Source: Faecalicatena_A orotica | GTDB taxonomy: Bacteria; Bacillota; Clostridia; Lachnospirales; Lachnospiraceae | Strand: one strand, 5' to 3' | Assembly (NCBI RefSeq): GCF_040545875.1 | Contig: NZ_JBEPMR010000002.1 | Length of the DNA stretch: 64,000 bases | Part shown: positions 49,989 to 58,181 of the stretch, piece after piece | How the letters are laid out: each line of letters opens with the position of its first letter | How positions within the stretch are numbered: position 1 is the stretch's first letter | Notes under the pieces: model-generated | What the model saw: the letters and a program-made list of their open reading frames with translations, nothing else | The model's database searches: none | What the model was told of the DNA's origin: nothing | Program-made: the position numbers and the translations under genes

Positions 49989-50225
49989 TCAGACGTTCAT
50001 CTGCTGAATCATCTTCATAAGCTCAATATCCTCTTCCTTTAATTTAATATTAGAGCTGTAATGTTTCCCTCCGGGAGATGTTACAGCTATTTCTATAATT
50101 GTGCCTTCCACAAGGGCATCCTGTGCAACCGCCTGTACAAACATTGGAAATTTCGGATGGTTACTGCGGAACTGGTCGATGCTGCTTTTGAACTTCTGGA
50201 GCATGGCAATCTGGTTCAGATTCAT
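49989..50225 (-). CDS. Small conserved hypothetical protein
   Basis: 78 residues: MNLNQIAMLQKFKSSIDQFR, NHPKFPMFVQAVAQDALVEG, TIIEIAVTSPGGKHYSSNIK and a C-terminal helix LKEEDIELMKMIQQM. Helix-helix-strand-strand-helix layout with no signal. I recall closely similar short proteins in Lachnospiraceae but no function. GAGGAG lies 9 nt before the ATG, which supports real translation. It is read toward the GGDEF-EAL gene. Confidence 0.75.
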   Translation of the reverse strand: MNLNQIAMLQKFKSSIDQFRSNHPKFPMFVQAVAQDALVEGTIIEIAVTSPGGKHYSSNIKLKEEDIELMKMIQQMNV

Positions 50226-50402
50226 CTCTTTAACTCCTCTCTATATATTTTTGTTCAGGCATCTGAACAGTTATTAATATAAAACAATTTTCAGGGATTG
50301 GCAAGAGGGAAGGAGCGACACAGTCTGAAAAGGAACCCCCAGTGAAAGGCGCATGGAAAAAATAAGAAATACAAAAAAATTAAAAAAATTTTAAATTAGG
50401 TA

Positions 50403-50431
50403 TTGCAATATAAAAAAAGGTATGGTATGAT
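50403..50431 (+). promoter_or_regulatory. tRNA-Gly promoter
   Basis: TTGCAA (50403-50408), 17-bp spacer, TATGAT (50426-50431), about 22 bp before the tRNA. Confidence 0.7.
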
Positions 50432-50452
50432 ATCACTCGTGTCAGAGATGAC

Positions 50453-50523
50453 GCGGGTGTAGTTCAATGGTAGAACACTAGCCTTCCAAGCTAGATACGT
50501 GGGTTCGATTCCCATCACCCGCT
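50453..50523 (+). tRNA. tRNA-Gly (anticodon TCC)
   Basis: 71 nt. Acceptor stem GCGGGTG / CACCCGC with T as discriminator base; D arm GTTCAATGGTAGAAC; anticodon stem CTAGC-CTTCCAA-GCTAG with TCC; T arm GTGGG-TTCGATT-CCCAT. CCA is not encoded. Confidence 0.96.
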
Positions 50524-50531
50524 TATAAAGT

Positions 50532-50559
50532 ACAGTCGGAATAATCCGGCTGTTTTTTT
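50532..50559 (+). terminator. tRNA terminator
   Basis: ACAGTCGGA-ATAA-TCCGGCTGT followed by T7. Confidence 0.88.
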
Positions 50560-50628
50560 GTGCCCTTCTATGATATACTTGCTTTATACAGTTTAAAAGA
50601 AAAGAAAGAATATAGAGGAGGACATCAT

Positions 50629-51231
50629 ATGAATCAGGCGGCAATGTTTAAGCTGACGTACGGCTTATTTGTACTAACGGCAAAAGACGGGGAAAAGGAC
50701 AACGGATGCATTATCAATACGGCGATGCAGGTGACGGCGGAGCCGAACAGGATCATTATTGTAGTTAACAAGCAGAACTATACGCACGACATGATTATGA
50801 AGACGAAGGAATTCAATGTTTCAATGATCGATACAGAGGCTGATTTTGAGCTCTTTAAACATTTCGGTTTCCAGAGCGGGAGAGATGTTGATAAGATGGC
50901 AGATTTCGCCTTTTCACGTGCAGCGAACGGGATCACTTATCCGGACAATATGGTGAACGGATATATTTCAGGAAAAGTGATTTCTGAAACAGATCTGGGA
51001 AGCCATACGATGTTCCTTGCGGATGTTACAGATGCGGAAATATTGTCCGACGCCGAATCGGTAACATATACTTATTACCACAAGAATATCAAGCCGGCTC
51101 CGCAGCCGGTGAAGAAAAAGGGGTGGATCTGCAAGATCTGTGGATATGTATATGAGGGGGAAGAACTTCCGGCCGATTTTATATGTCCAATCTGCAAGCA
51201 CCCGGCCTCCGATTTTGAGCCAATACAATAG
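50629..51231 (+). CDS. Flavin reductase-rubredoxin fusion (high-molecular-weight rubredoxin)
   Basis: 200 residues. An N-terminal flavin reductase-like FMN domain (MFKLTYGLFVLTAKDGEKDNGC, INTAMQVTAEPNRIIIVVNK) is joined by a Pro/Lys linker to a C-terminal rubredoxin: WICKICGYVYEGEELPADFICPICK with the CxxCG and CPxC pairs. The arrangement matches clostridial high-molecular-weight rubredoxins that pass electrons from NAD(P)H to oxygen or peroxide reductases. GGAGG precedes the ATG at 50629. It stands alone. Confidence 0.92.
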   Translation: MNQAAMFKLTYGLFVLTAKDGEKDNGCIINTAMQVTAEPNRIIIVVNKQNYTHDMIMKTKEFNVSMIDTEADFELFKHFGFQSGRDVDKMADFAFSRAANGITYPDNMVNGYISGKVISETDLGSHTMFLADVTDAEILSDAESVTYTYYHKNIKPAPQPVKKKGWICKICGYVYEGEELPADFICPICKHPASDFEPIQ

Positions 51232-51471
51232 GAATAAAAGGTAATAGCCGCCCGGCCCTTAAATCTTACAATTTACAGGCAGAGCGGCTATCAGTATCTA
51301 GATAAAAAATTTCTTGAAATGTGTGTTGTGTCCTTTGGCCTTTTCAAGTATAATTATTTTATGTTTCAAAATCCGGCGTGATTCGACAAGGTGTGCCGGA
51401 ATTCCATTTTGTCCAAATTGCGGACAGATATGGAAACAGAAAGTATAGTACAGCAAGAAAAGAGGAGTAAC

Positions 51472-52101
51472 ATGAATTGGACAGATAATGTAGTAATGCG
51501 GGCTTTGGGCAGACTTTGTGATTTTATGCTGCTGAATATTCTCTGGGTCGTATGTTCTATCCCGCTTGTGACGATAGGGGCATCGACCACGGCTCTTTAT
51601 ACAGTGATGCTGAAGGTCGTAAAGAATGAAGAAGGCTATATTGTAAAAGGGTTTCTGGGGGCTTTTAAAGAGAACTTTAAAAAGAGTACGCTTATCTGGC
51701 TGATTCTGGCCGTACTCGGTATCATAATCGGAATTGATTCCAGAGTGGCTGCAGGAATGTCGTCTACGATGAGGACCGTGTTCCAGAGTATTTTTATTAT
51801 ATTCAGCATTGTATGGCTCTGCGTAGTAATCTATGTGTTCCCGCTGACTGCCCGTTACGAGAACTCGATTCGGAATACATTTAAGAACGCCCTGATACTG
51901 TCAGTGGCAAAACTGCCTTATACACTGCTTATGCTCGTGATAACGGCGGGGCCTGTGATTCTGACATTTCTGAATACAAGTACCCTGATGATAGGGATTG
52001 CGCTTTGGATCGTGATAGGGGTGTCACTGGTCACATGGCTGAATTCTTATCTTATGCGCAAGGTCTTTGAGATCTTCCATAAGGATGAAGAAGAAAATTA
52101 A
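51472..52101 (+). CDS. YesL-family membrane protein (DUF624)
   Basis: 209 residues with about five membrane helices. The family signature is the start FMLLNILWVVCSIPLVTIG, then ASTTALYTVMLKVVKNEEGY, FLGAFKENFKKST and the LTARYENSIRNTFKNA loop. YesL-like proteins occur beside YesM/YesN systems and sugar transporters, where their role is unknown; here such a system lies 6 kb away. ATG at 51472 after GAGGAG is chosen over a longer frame from 51391. It is 18 bp before the next membrane protein gene. Confidence 0.9.
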   Translation: MNWTDNVVMRALGRLCDFMLLNILWVVCSIPLVTIGASTTALYTVMLKVVKNEEGYIVKGFLGAFKENFKKSTLIWLILAVLGIIIGIDSRVAAGMSSTMRTVFQSIFIIFSIVWLCVVIYVFPLTARYENSIRNTFKNALILSVAKLPYTLLMLVITAGPVILTFLNTSTLMIGIALWIVIGVSLVTWLNSYLMRKVFEIFHKDEEEN

Positions 52102-52119
52102 AAGAGAGGTTATTTTATC

Positions 52120-52629
52120 ATGGGGAACAGAGAAAAGAAATTTAAGATGCAGATGACGAAAGATTCACTGTATGATTTTATGCTGCACCACTCCTATTCG
52201 GGATTAACCGGAATTTTTTCCATAGTTTTTTCCATTGCATTTTTGATAGCGGGGGTGGTGATGTATGCGGTTGGGAGAATCAGTATAAGCTGGATGATTG
52301 CACTGATCGTAATTGCCGCTGCAATGGCTTTTTCCACGCCGTTTCAGCTGAGGACCGATGCAGCAAGGCAGATGCGGAATAATCAGATTTACCGCGAGCC
52401 CGTTACATTTTCTGTTTCAGACCGGGGGATTGCTGTGATACAGAACAAGAATAAGAAGTTCTTTACATGGAAAGAGATCAGGAAGGTACGGATTACGAAA
52501 AAGGCAGCCGGTTTTTATTATGAGAGGCAGTATGCCCTTGTTATGACAAGAAAGGCGTTTGACGAGCAGGGCGTTTTGGAGATTGTACAGGCCAACATGC
52601 CGGAAAAGGATATTAAGATATTAAAATAA
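52120..52629 (+). CDS. YcxB-like membrane protein
   Basis: 169 residues. Cytoplasmic start, two membrane helices (about 28-70: GLTGIFSIVFSIAFLIAGVV and WMIALIVIAAAMAFSTPF), then a soluble C-terminal domain, PVTFSVSDRGIAVIQNKNKK, FFTWKEIRKVRITKKAAGF and YALVMTRKAF, that resembles the PH-like YcxB C-terminal domain. Function unknown. AGAGAGGT precedes the ATG. Likely co-transcribed with the YesL-like gene and possibly with xpt, which starts 32 bp later. Confidence 0.75.
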   Translation: MGNREKKFKMQMTKDSLYDFMLHHSYSGLTGIFSIVFSIAFLIAGVVMYAVGRISISWMIALIVIAAAMAFSTPFQLRTDAARQMRNNQIYREPVTFSVSDRGIAVIQNKNKKFFTWKEIRKVRITKKAAGFYYERQYALVMTRKAFDEQGVLEIVQANMPEKDIKILK

Positions 52630-52661
52630 AGCAGGGATAAAGAACAAAAGGAGCCGCAGGG

Positions 52662-53243
52662 ATGAATATTTTAGAGGAAAGAATTTTAAAAGACGGGATT
52701 GTGAAAGAAGGAAATGTACTGAAAGTCGACAGTTTCCTGAACCACCAGATGGACATCGATTTGTTTGACGAGATGGGGAAAGAGTTCAAGAGGCGTTTTG
52801 CGGATAAACCGATCAATAAAATTTTAACAATCGAGGCTTCGGGTATTGGCATCGCATGTGTCGTGGCACAGCATTTCCATGTTCCGGTTGTGTTTGCCAA
52901 GAAGGCAAAGAGCATCAATCTGGAAGGTGAGATGTATGTGGCCGAGGTGGAATCTTTTACTCATAAATGTAAGAACAATGTGATTGTGGCTCAGAAGTTC
53001 CTGTCACCGGATGACCATGTGCTGATTATCGATGACTTTCTTGCAAACGGGTGTGCATTGCAGGGACTGATCCAGATCGTACAGTCAGCCGGCGCCACGG
53101 TGGAAGGAATCGGGATCGCAGTGGAAAAGGGGTTCCAGACAGGCGGGCGCAGTATCCGTAATCTGGGATTCCAGCTGGAATCTCTGGCGATTGTGGAGAG
53201 TATGGACGCGAAGACAGGGAAGATTGTTTTCAGTGAACAGTAA
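52662..53243 (+). CDS. xpt: Xanthine phosphoribosyltransferase
   Basis: 193 residues, standard length. The PRPP-binding loop is VLIIDDFLANGCAL. TIEASGIGIACVVAQ, VPVVFAKKAKSIN and AVEKGFQTGGR are family-specific. It salvages xanthine to XMP, which GuaA then turns into GMP. No purine riboswitch is present in the 32-bp gap upstream, although xpt genes in related bacteria often have one. GAGCCGCAGGG lies before the ATG, a modest ribosome site. Confidence 0.95.
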   Translation: MNILEERILKDGIVKEGNVLKVDSFLNHQMDIDLFDEMGKEFKRRFADKPINKILTIEASGIGIACVVAQHFHVPVVFAKKAKSINLEGEMYVAEVESFTHKCKNNVIVAQKFLSPDDHVLIIDDFLANGCALQGLIQIVQSAGATVEGIGIAVEKGFQTGGRSIRNLGFQLESLAIVESMDAKTGKIVFSEQ

Positions 53244-53280
53244 TATACAGAATCAGACAAGCACGAAGGGAGAAGTCATT

Positions 53281-53454
53281 ATGGCCAGTAAAAATCAGGA
53301 ACTTATTCATATGCTTAAGGATGTAAAGAAATCTCTTGTTTCAAAGGACCTCCGCGGGGAAGAGCTGGAAGAAATGGAAACTGCAGTGGGTAAATTGGAA
53401 GCGGTTGTCACTTATATTAATGATTGTACAGGCAGAGGGATTTATTTTGAGTAA
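53281..53454 (+). CDS. Small helical hypothetical protein
   Basis: 57 residues: MASKNQELIHMLKDVKKSLV, SKDLRGEELEEMETAVGKLE and a short tail ending GRGIYFE. It is mostly two amphipathic, highly charged helices. GGGAG lies before the ATG. It overlaps the start of the HAD phosphatase gene by 8 nt, implying coupled translation. Not recognised. Confidence 0.65.
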   Translation: MASKNQELIHMLKDVKKSLVSKDLRGEELEEMETAVGKLEAVVTYINDCTGRGIYFE

Positions 53455-54127
53455 TCAGTTTCAAACACCTATATATGGGCTTGTCTTCGATATGGACGGG
53501 CTCATTTTCAATTCCGAGAGAGTCGTCCAGCGCTCCTGGGATTATGCGGGTGAAGTGCTGGGGTATGAAAGGTTCGGAGAACATATTTATAATACGATCG
53601 GGTTCAATGTGAAGCGGAGGGAAGCGTATTTCCGGGAGCATGTATGCCCGGACTTCCCGATGGACAGATTTTCTGTCCTGACACGTGAAAAGTACCACCA
53701 GATCGTGGACGAGGAAGGGCTGGAGGTAAAACCGGGAGCAGAAGAGCTTTTGAGATTTGCAAAGGAAGAGGGGTATAAGGCCGCTCTTGCAACTTCTTCC
53801 AGAAGGGCCCATGCCTCAAGCCTGATGGCAGAACACGGCCTTTTAAAGTATTTTGACGGTGCGGTTTACGGGGATATGGTTTCAGCCGGCAAACCAGACC
53901 CTGAAATTTACCAGAAGGCATGCGCCGGAATCGGTGTTGCCCCGGAGCATGCACTGGCACTGGAGGATGCCCCGTCGGGGATCCGTTCTGCCGTGGCTGC
54001 GGGAATGAGGGCTGTCATCATACCGGATCTGGTAGAGCCGGATCAGGAGATTCTGAACATGGCATGGCACAGGTATGATACGCTTTTGGATGTTCTTTCG
54101 CTGTTAAAGGAAGGAGAGACATGTTAA
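53447..54127 (+). CDS. HAD-superfamily hydrolase (beta-phosphoglucomutase-like)
   Basis: 226 residues. HAD motif I is VFDMDGLIFNSE, motif II TSSRR and motif III/IV LEDAPSGIRSAVAAGM. The cap is a four-helix C1 type, as in beta-phosphoglucomutase and related phosphatases. It dephosphorylates or isomerises a small phosphate ester; the substrate is unknown. The start is TTG at 53447, with GAGGGA 8 nt upstream; a longer ATG frame would sit inside the previous gene. The end overlaps the exonuclease gene by 7 bp. Confidence 0.88.
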   Translation: MSNQFQTPIYGLVFDMDGLIFNSERVVQRSWDYAGEVLGYERFGEHIYNTIGFNVKRREAYFREHVCPDFPMDRFSVLTREKYHQIVDEEGLEVKPGAEELLRFAKEEGYKAALATSSRRAHASSLMAEHGLLKYFDGAVYGDMVSAGKPDPEIYQKACAGIGVAPEHALALEDAPSGIRSAVAAGMRAVIIPDLVEPDQEILNMAWHRYDTLLDVLSLLKEGETC

Positions 54128-54825
54128 GGTCATATATCGCATTTGATTTGGAGACAACAGGGCTTCGCCCTGACCAGAATGAGATTATAGAGATCGGGGC
54201 GCTGAAAGTCCGGGACGGCAGGGTACAGGACCGTTTCATGGAGTTTGCATGCCCGAAGGAGGAGATATCACCCGTGATCACGAATCTGACGGGGATTACG
54301 AATGACATGGTATCCGGCGCAAGATGCAGCAAGGATGTGGTCCGGGATTTCCTCGATTTTTGTGAGGAGGATATCCTGATTGGGCATAACGTGATCTTTG
54401 ATTATAGTTTCGTGAAGGTCTGCGCGCTTTCCCAAGGGCTTACTTTTGAAAGAGAAGGAATCGACACACTGAAAATTGCCCGCAAGGTGCATAAGGACAT
54501 GGAGTCCAAAAGCCTTGGAAGCCTGTGTAACTATTACCATATCGACAATCAGGCTGCGCACCGGGCATATCATGACGCGCTGGCTACGGCGAAGCTTTAC
54601 CAGACGCTGGCACACTATTTCGAGGAGAAGGAGCCTAAGCTGTTTCAGCCGGTAACCCTGAATTATAAACAGAAAAAGGAGACGGCTGCTACACCCAAGC
54701 AGATCGGATTCCTGAAACGCCTTATCCGCAACAATGGCGTGACTCTGGAATGGGATCCGGAGACGATTACAAAAAGTGAGGCATCCAGAATCATTGATGA
54801 TATTTTAAATGGCGGGCGGAAATAA
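54121..54825 (+). CDS. DEDDh 3'-5' exonuclease (DnaQ-like)
   Basis: 234 residues. Exo I is FDLETTG (Asp, Glu), Exo II GHNVIFDYSF, and Exo III HRAYHDALAT with the catalytic His and Asp, so the DEDDh set is complete. It resembles the PolC/epsilon exonuclease domain but is a separate protein. A C-terminal extension (TPKQIGFLKRLIRNNGVTLE..) looks like a small helical nucleic-acid-binding module. A role in DNA repair or RNA turnover is likely. Coupled to the HAD gene by overlap; AAGGAGAG precedes the ATG. Confidence 0.9.
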   Translation: MLRSYIAFDLETTGLRPDQNEIIEIGALKVRDGRVQDRFMEFACPKEEISPVITNLTGITNDMVSGARCSKDVVRDFLDFCEEDILIGHNVIFDYSFVKVCALSQGLTFEREGIDTLKIARKVHKDMESKSLGSLCNYYHIDNQAAHRAYHDALATAKLYQTLAHYFEEKEPKLFQPVTLNYKQKKETAATPKQIGFLKRLIRNNGVTLEWDPETITKSEASRIIDDILNGGRK

Positions 54826-54828
54826 GAG

Positions 54829-54873
54829 TTCAGAAACAGGTTCATGGAAATTGAACATGTTTCTGAATTTTTT
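54829..54873 (+). terminator. Terminator after the exonuclease gene
   Basis: TTCAGAAACAGGTTCA pairs with TGAACATGTTTCTGAA (one mismatch) around a 7-nt loop, followed by T6. Confidence 0.9.
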
Positions 54874-54953
54874 ATTATATCCTGATTTACTGAATTTTCT
54901 TATAATGAACTCAACAGATACAACATAGGTTTTATCAAAAGGAGGAAGAAACT

Positions 54954-56297
54954 ATGAAAAAGAAAAGATTGATTGCAGTTCTGTTGACAGCAGCAATGGC
55001 AGCGGGCCTTGTTGCAGGATGCGGCAGTAAAGGCGGGGAGGAAAAAGCCAAAACAGATGATAAGGGCGGCGGAAGCGGAAAGGTGTATTATCTGAACTTC
55101 AAGCCGGAGCAGGCAGACCAGTGGGTTGACCTCGCGAAGCAATATACAGATGAAACCGGGGTACAGGTAGACGTACAGACAGCAGCTTCTGGAACATACG
55201 AGTCACAGCTGAAATCTGAAATGGCCAAGGACGAAGCTCCTACGTTATTCCAGGTAAACGGTCCGGTAGGTCTGGCAACATGGAAAGACTACTGCTATGA
55301 TCTTGCAGACAGTGATGTTTATAAAGATGTACAGAGCGATGATTATGTATTGAAGGAAGGCGATGAAGTTAAAGGAATCGCATATGTAATCGAGACTTAC
55401 GGCATCATCTACAACAAAGCGCTGCTGAATAAATATTTTGAACTGCCAGATGCAGAAGTGAAATCGATTGATGACCTCAACAGCTTTGATGCTCTTAAGA
55501 AGGTTGCAGACGGCATTCAGGCACATAAGGATGATCTGGGCGTAGAAGGCGCGTTTACATCAGCAGGAATGGACTCTTCCTCTGACTGGAGATTCAAGAC
55601 TCATCTGGCTAACCTGCCGATTTATTACGAATATAAGGATGAGGGAATCACATCTACAGATGCAATTAAAGGAACATATCTGGACAACTACAAAAATATC
55701 TGGGATCTCTATATCACAGATTCAACATGTGAACCAAACCTGATCTCTTCTAAGACAGGTGATGATGCGGCATCTGAGTTTGCACTCGGTGAGGCTGTAT
55801 TCTATCAGAACGGTACATGGGCTTATAATGATATTAAAGACAATGAAGTAGCAGACGAAGACCTTGGAATGCTTCCAATCTACATCGGTGCAAAGGGCGA
55901 GGAAGATCAGGGACTCTGCACAGGTTCTGAAAACTACTGGTGTGTGAATAAGAATGCATCCGAAGAAGATATTCAGGCAACTCTGGACTTTATGAAATGG
56001 GTAGTTGAGAGCGATGCAGGACGCGAAGCTCTGTCAACTGAGATGGGATTCGTAACACCGTTTACTACTTTTGATGATTACCTTCCATCCAATCCGCTTG
56101 TAGAAGCAAACGACGAGTACACAAAAGCAGGCAAAACACCTGTAAGCTGGAATTTCACAACAATGCCTTCCGAAAACTGGAAGAATAATGTGGGAAGCGC
56201 TCTTCTGGAATACGCACAGGGAACCGGAGAATGGGATGCAGTGAAGACAGCATTCGTTGACGGCTGGGCTGAAGAATACAAGGCAGCAAACGAGTAG
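54954..56297 (+). CDS. Sugar ABC transporter substrate-binding lipoprotein
   Basis: 447 residues. Lipoprotein signal with lipobox VAGC (Cys at about 23), then an SBP type 1 protein: VYYLNFKPEQADQWVDLAKQ, VDVQTAASGTYESQLKSEM, then YGIIYNKALLNKYFELP. It binds a carbohydrate outside the membrane for the two permeases downstream. AAGGAGG precedes the ATG. Very biased codon use suggests strong expression; a hairpin after the gene (56321-56350) would make its message more abundant than that of the permeases. No ATPase gene is in the cluster. Confidence 0.92.
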   Translation: MKKKRLIAVLLTAAMAAGLVAGCGSKGGEEKAKTDDKGGGSGKVYYLNFKPEQADQWVDLAKQYTDETGVQVDVQTAASGTYESQLKSEMAKDEAPTLFQVNGPVGLATWKDYCYDLADSDVYKDVQSDDYVLKEGDEVKGIAYVIETYGIIYNKALLNKYFELPDAEVKSIDDLNSFDALKKVADGIQAHKDDLGVEGAFTSAGMDSSSDWRFKTHLANLPIYYEYKDEGITSTDAIKGTYLDNYKNIWDLYITDSTCEPNLISSKTGDDAASEFALGEAVFYQNGTWAYNDIKDNEVADEDLGMLPIYIGAKGEEDQGLCTGSENYWCVNKNASEEDIQATLDFMKWVVESDAGREALSTEMGFVTPFTTFDDYLPSNPLVEANDEYTKAGKTPVSWNFTTMPSENWKNNVGSALLEYAQGTGEWDAVKTAFVDGWAEEYKAANE

Positions 56298-56320
56298 ACC
56301 TGAAGAAATGGCATAGTAAA

Positions 56321-56350
56321 AAAGCTCCGGCAGTTCTGGCGGAGCTTTTT
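56321..56350 (+). terminator. Attenuating terminator between binding protein and permease genes
   Basis: AAAGCTCC / GGAGCTTT stem followed by T5, placed between genes of one operon. This is a known way to give excess binding protein over permease. Confidence 0.85.
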
Positions 56351-56371
56351 ATCTAAGTGAGGAGTGAGAAG

Positions 56372-57214
56372 ATGGAAAAAGCGATAAAGAAATATTTTCC
56401 GGTGTTTGTACTTCCTACACTGATTGCATTTACAATTGGATTCATAGCCCCGTTTTTGCTGGGAATCTATTTATCCTTTTGTAAGTTTACAACGGTGACG
56501 GACGGAACATTTGTCGGTTTGAAGAACTATGTTAAGATACTGGATGACCCGACCTTTCTGCATTCGATGTGGTATACGGCGCTGTTCACGGTTGCATCCG
56601 TGCTGCTTATAAACGTGCTTGCTTTTGCGGTGGCGCTTCTTCTGACAAAAGGAATTAAGGGGACGAATATCTTCCGTACAGTCTTCTTTATGCCGAACCT
56701 GATCGGTGGTATCGTGCTCGGGTATATCTGGCAGCTGCTGCTGAACGGTATTCTGGCAAAGTTTGAGCGGACACTGACATATTCATCCGTCTACGGGTTC
56801 TGGGGGCTGGTAATCCTGATGTGCTGGCAGCAGGTCGGATACATGATGATTATTTACATTTCTGGTATCCAGAACATACCGGGGGAACTGATCGAGGCGG
56901 CCAAGATTGACGGCGCAAGCCCACGGCAGATTTTAAAGAGCGTTACAATTCCTATGGTTATGCCGTCGATAACGATCTGTACATTCCTGACGCTGACAAA
57001 CGGATTCAAGCTCTTTGACCAGAACCTGGCACTGACGAACGGTGCTCCGTCCAAGATGTCTGAACTGCTCGCCCTGAATATCTATAATACATTTTATGGA
57101 AGGACCGGGTATGAAGGCGTCGGACAGGCGAAAGCCGTTGTATTCTTCATCATTGTAGGCGTCATTGCAGTCTTACAGAATAAACTGACGAGGTCGAAGG
57201 AGGTGCAGCAGTAA
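56372..57214 (+). CDS. Sugar ABC transporter permease (MalF-type)
   Basis: 280 residues, six membrane helices. EAA loop: IPGELIEAAKIDGASPRQIL. The entry helix FPVFVLPTLIAFTIGFIAPF and the LTNGFKLFDQNLALTNGAPS segment are typical of CUT1 permeases of the UgpA/AraP type. ATG at 56372 after GGAG is chosen over an upstream ATG five codons earlier. Its stop overlaps the start of the next permease (TAATG). Confidence 0.92.
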   Translation: MEKAIKKYFPVFVLPTLIAFTIGFIAPFLLGIYLSFCKFTTVTDGTFVGLKNYVKILDDPTFLHSMWYTALFTVASVLLINVLAFAVALLLTKGIKGTNIFRTVFFMPNLIGGIVLGYIWQLLLNGILAKFERTLTYSSVYGFWGLVILMCWQQVGYMMIIYISGIQNIPGELIEAAKIDGASPRQILKSVTIPMVMPSITICTFLTLTNGFKLFDQNLALTNGAPSKMSELLALNIYNTFYGRTGYEGVGQAKAVVFFIIVGVIAVLQNKLTRSKEVQQ

Positions 57215-58053
57215 TGAATCCAAGAAAAACGAAACACGGATGGCTCTTGACCCTGATATTTACAATCATCAGCCTGCTGTACTTATATCCGATCGCGCTG
57301 GTTATTCTCAATTCTTTTAAGAAGAAGGCATATATCAGTAAATTCCCGTTTAAGATCCCGACGGACAATATGTTTGTAGGTCTGGAGAACTATGTACGCG
57401 GTATCGAAAAAACTGGTCTGCTCGAGGCATTCGGCTGGAGTTTGTTTATCACAATCGGATCGGTAGCTGTGATTATACTTTGCTGCTCAATGTGTGCATG
57501 GTATATCAGCAGAGTGCATACGAAGTTTACCAAGATCTTGTATCTGATGTGTCTGTTTGCGATGATCGTGCCGTTCCAGATGGAGATGTATACACTGTCC
57601 AAGATTGCAAACATGCTCAAACTGGGAAATCCCTGGGGGATTATTATTATCTATCTGGGATTCGGGGCGGGACTATCGGTTTTTATGTTTACCGGGTTCA
57701 TGAAATCCATCCCGCTGGAGATCGAGGAAGCGGCAATGATGGACGGATGTACGCCGATCCAGACATTTTTCAGGATCGTTATGCCTGTCACGAAACCGAC
57801 TTGTGTTACAGTCACCATCCTGCAGGCCATGTGGATCTGGAATGACTACCTTCTCCCGTCACTTGTACTGGATACAAGGAAGTATAAGACAATTCCGATC
57901 GCGGTGCAGTACTTAAAAGGCGGGTACGGCTCTGTAGATATGGGGGCAATGATGGGAACACTCGTACTGGCGATCGTGCCGATTATCATTTTCTATCTTG
58001 CCTGCCAGAAATACATCATCGAAGGCGTTGTCGCAGGGGCAGTGAAGGGCTAA
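57214..58053 (+). CDS. Sugar ABC transporter permease (MalG-type)
   Basis: 279 residues, six membrane helices. EAA loop: IPLEIEEAAMMDGCTPIQTF. It has the normal start LTLIFTIISLLYLYPIALVI and the end CQKYIIEGVVAGAVKG. It pairs with the preceding permease; the 1-bp overlap couples their translation. GGAGG lies in the end of the previous gene. Confidence 0.93.
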   Translation: MNPRKTKHGWLLTLIFTIISLLYLYPIALVILNSFKKKAYISKFPFKIPTDNMFVGLENYVRGIEKTGLLEAFGWSLFITIGSVAVIILCCSMCAWYISRVHTKFTKILYLMCLFAMIVPFQMEMYTLSKIANMLKLGNPWGIIIIYLGFGAGLSVFMFTGFMKSIPLEIEEAAMMDGCTPIQTFFRIVMPVTKPTCVTVTILQAMWIWNDYLLPSLVLDTRKYKTIPIAVQYLKGGYGSVDMGAMMGTLVLAIVPIIIFYLACQKYIIEGVVAGAVKG

Positions 58054-58111
58054 TAAGCTTGTAATCCTGAGTTATATGATTTACAATAAAAGGGACTCGT
58101 TAATATGGAAG

Positions 58112-58157
58112 CAGCAGTATTCTTCTGTCAGGTGTGGCAGAGGAATACTGCTGTTTT
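58112..58157 (+). terminator. Terminator between transporter and regulator genes
   Basis: CAGCAGTATTC pairs with GAATACTGCTG, then TTTTC. It separates the transporter message from that of the two-component system, perhaps incompletely. Confidence 0.75.
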
Positions 58158-58181
58158 CGGACATGTAAAAGGGAATGGGAA

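Noticed and set aside
52600..52662. Purine riboswitch before xpt
   Set aside because: Only 32 bp separate xpt from the upstream gene, and no purine aptamer sequence is present.
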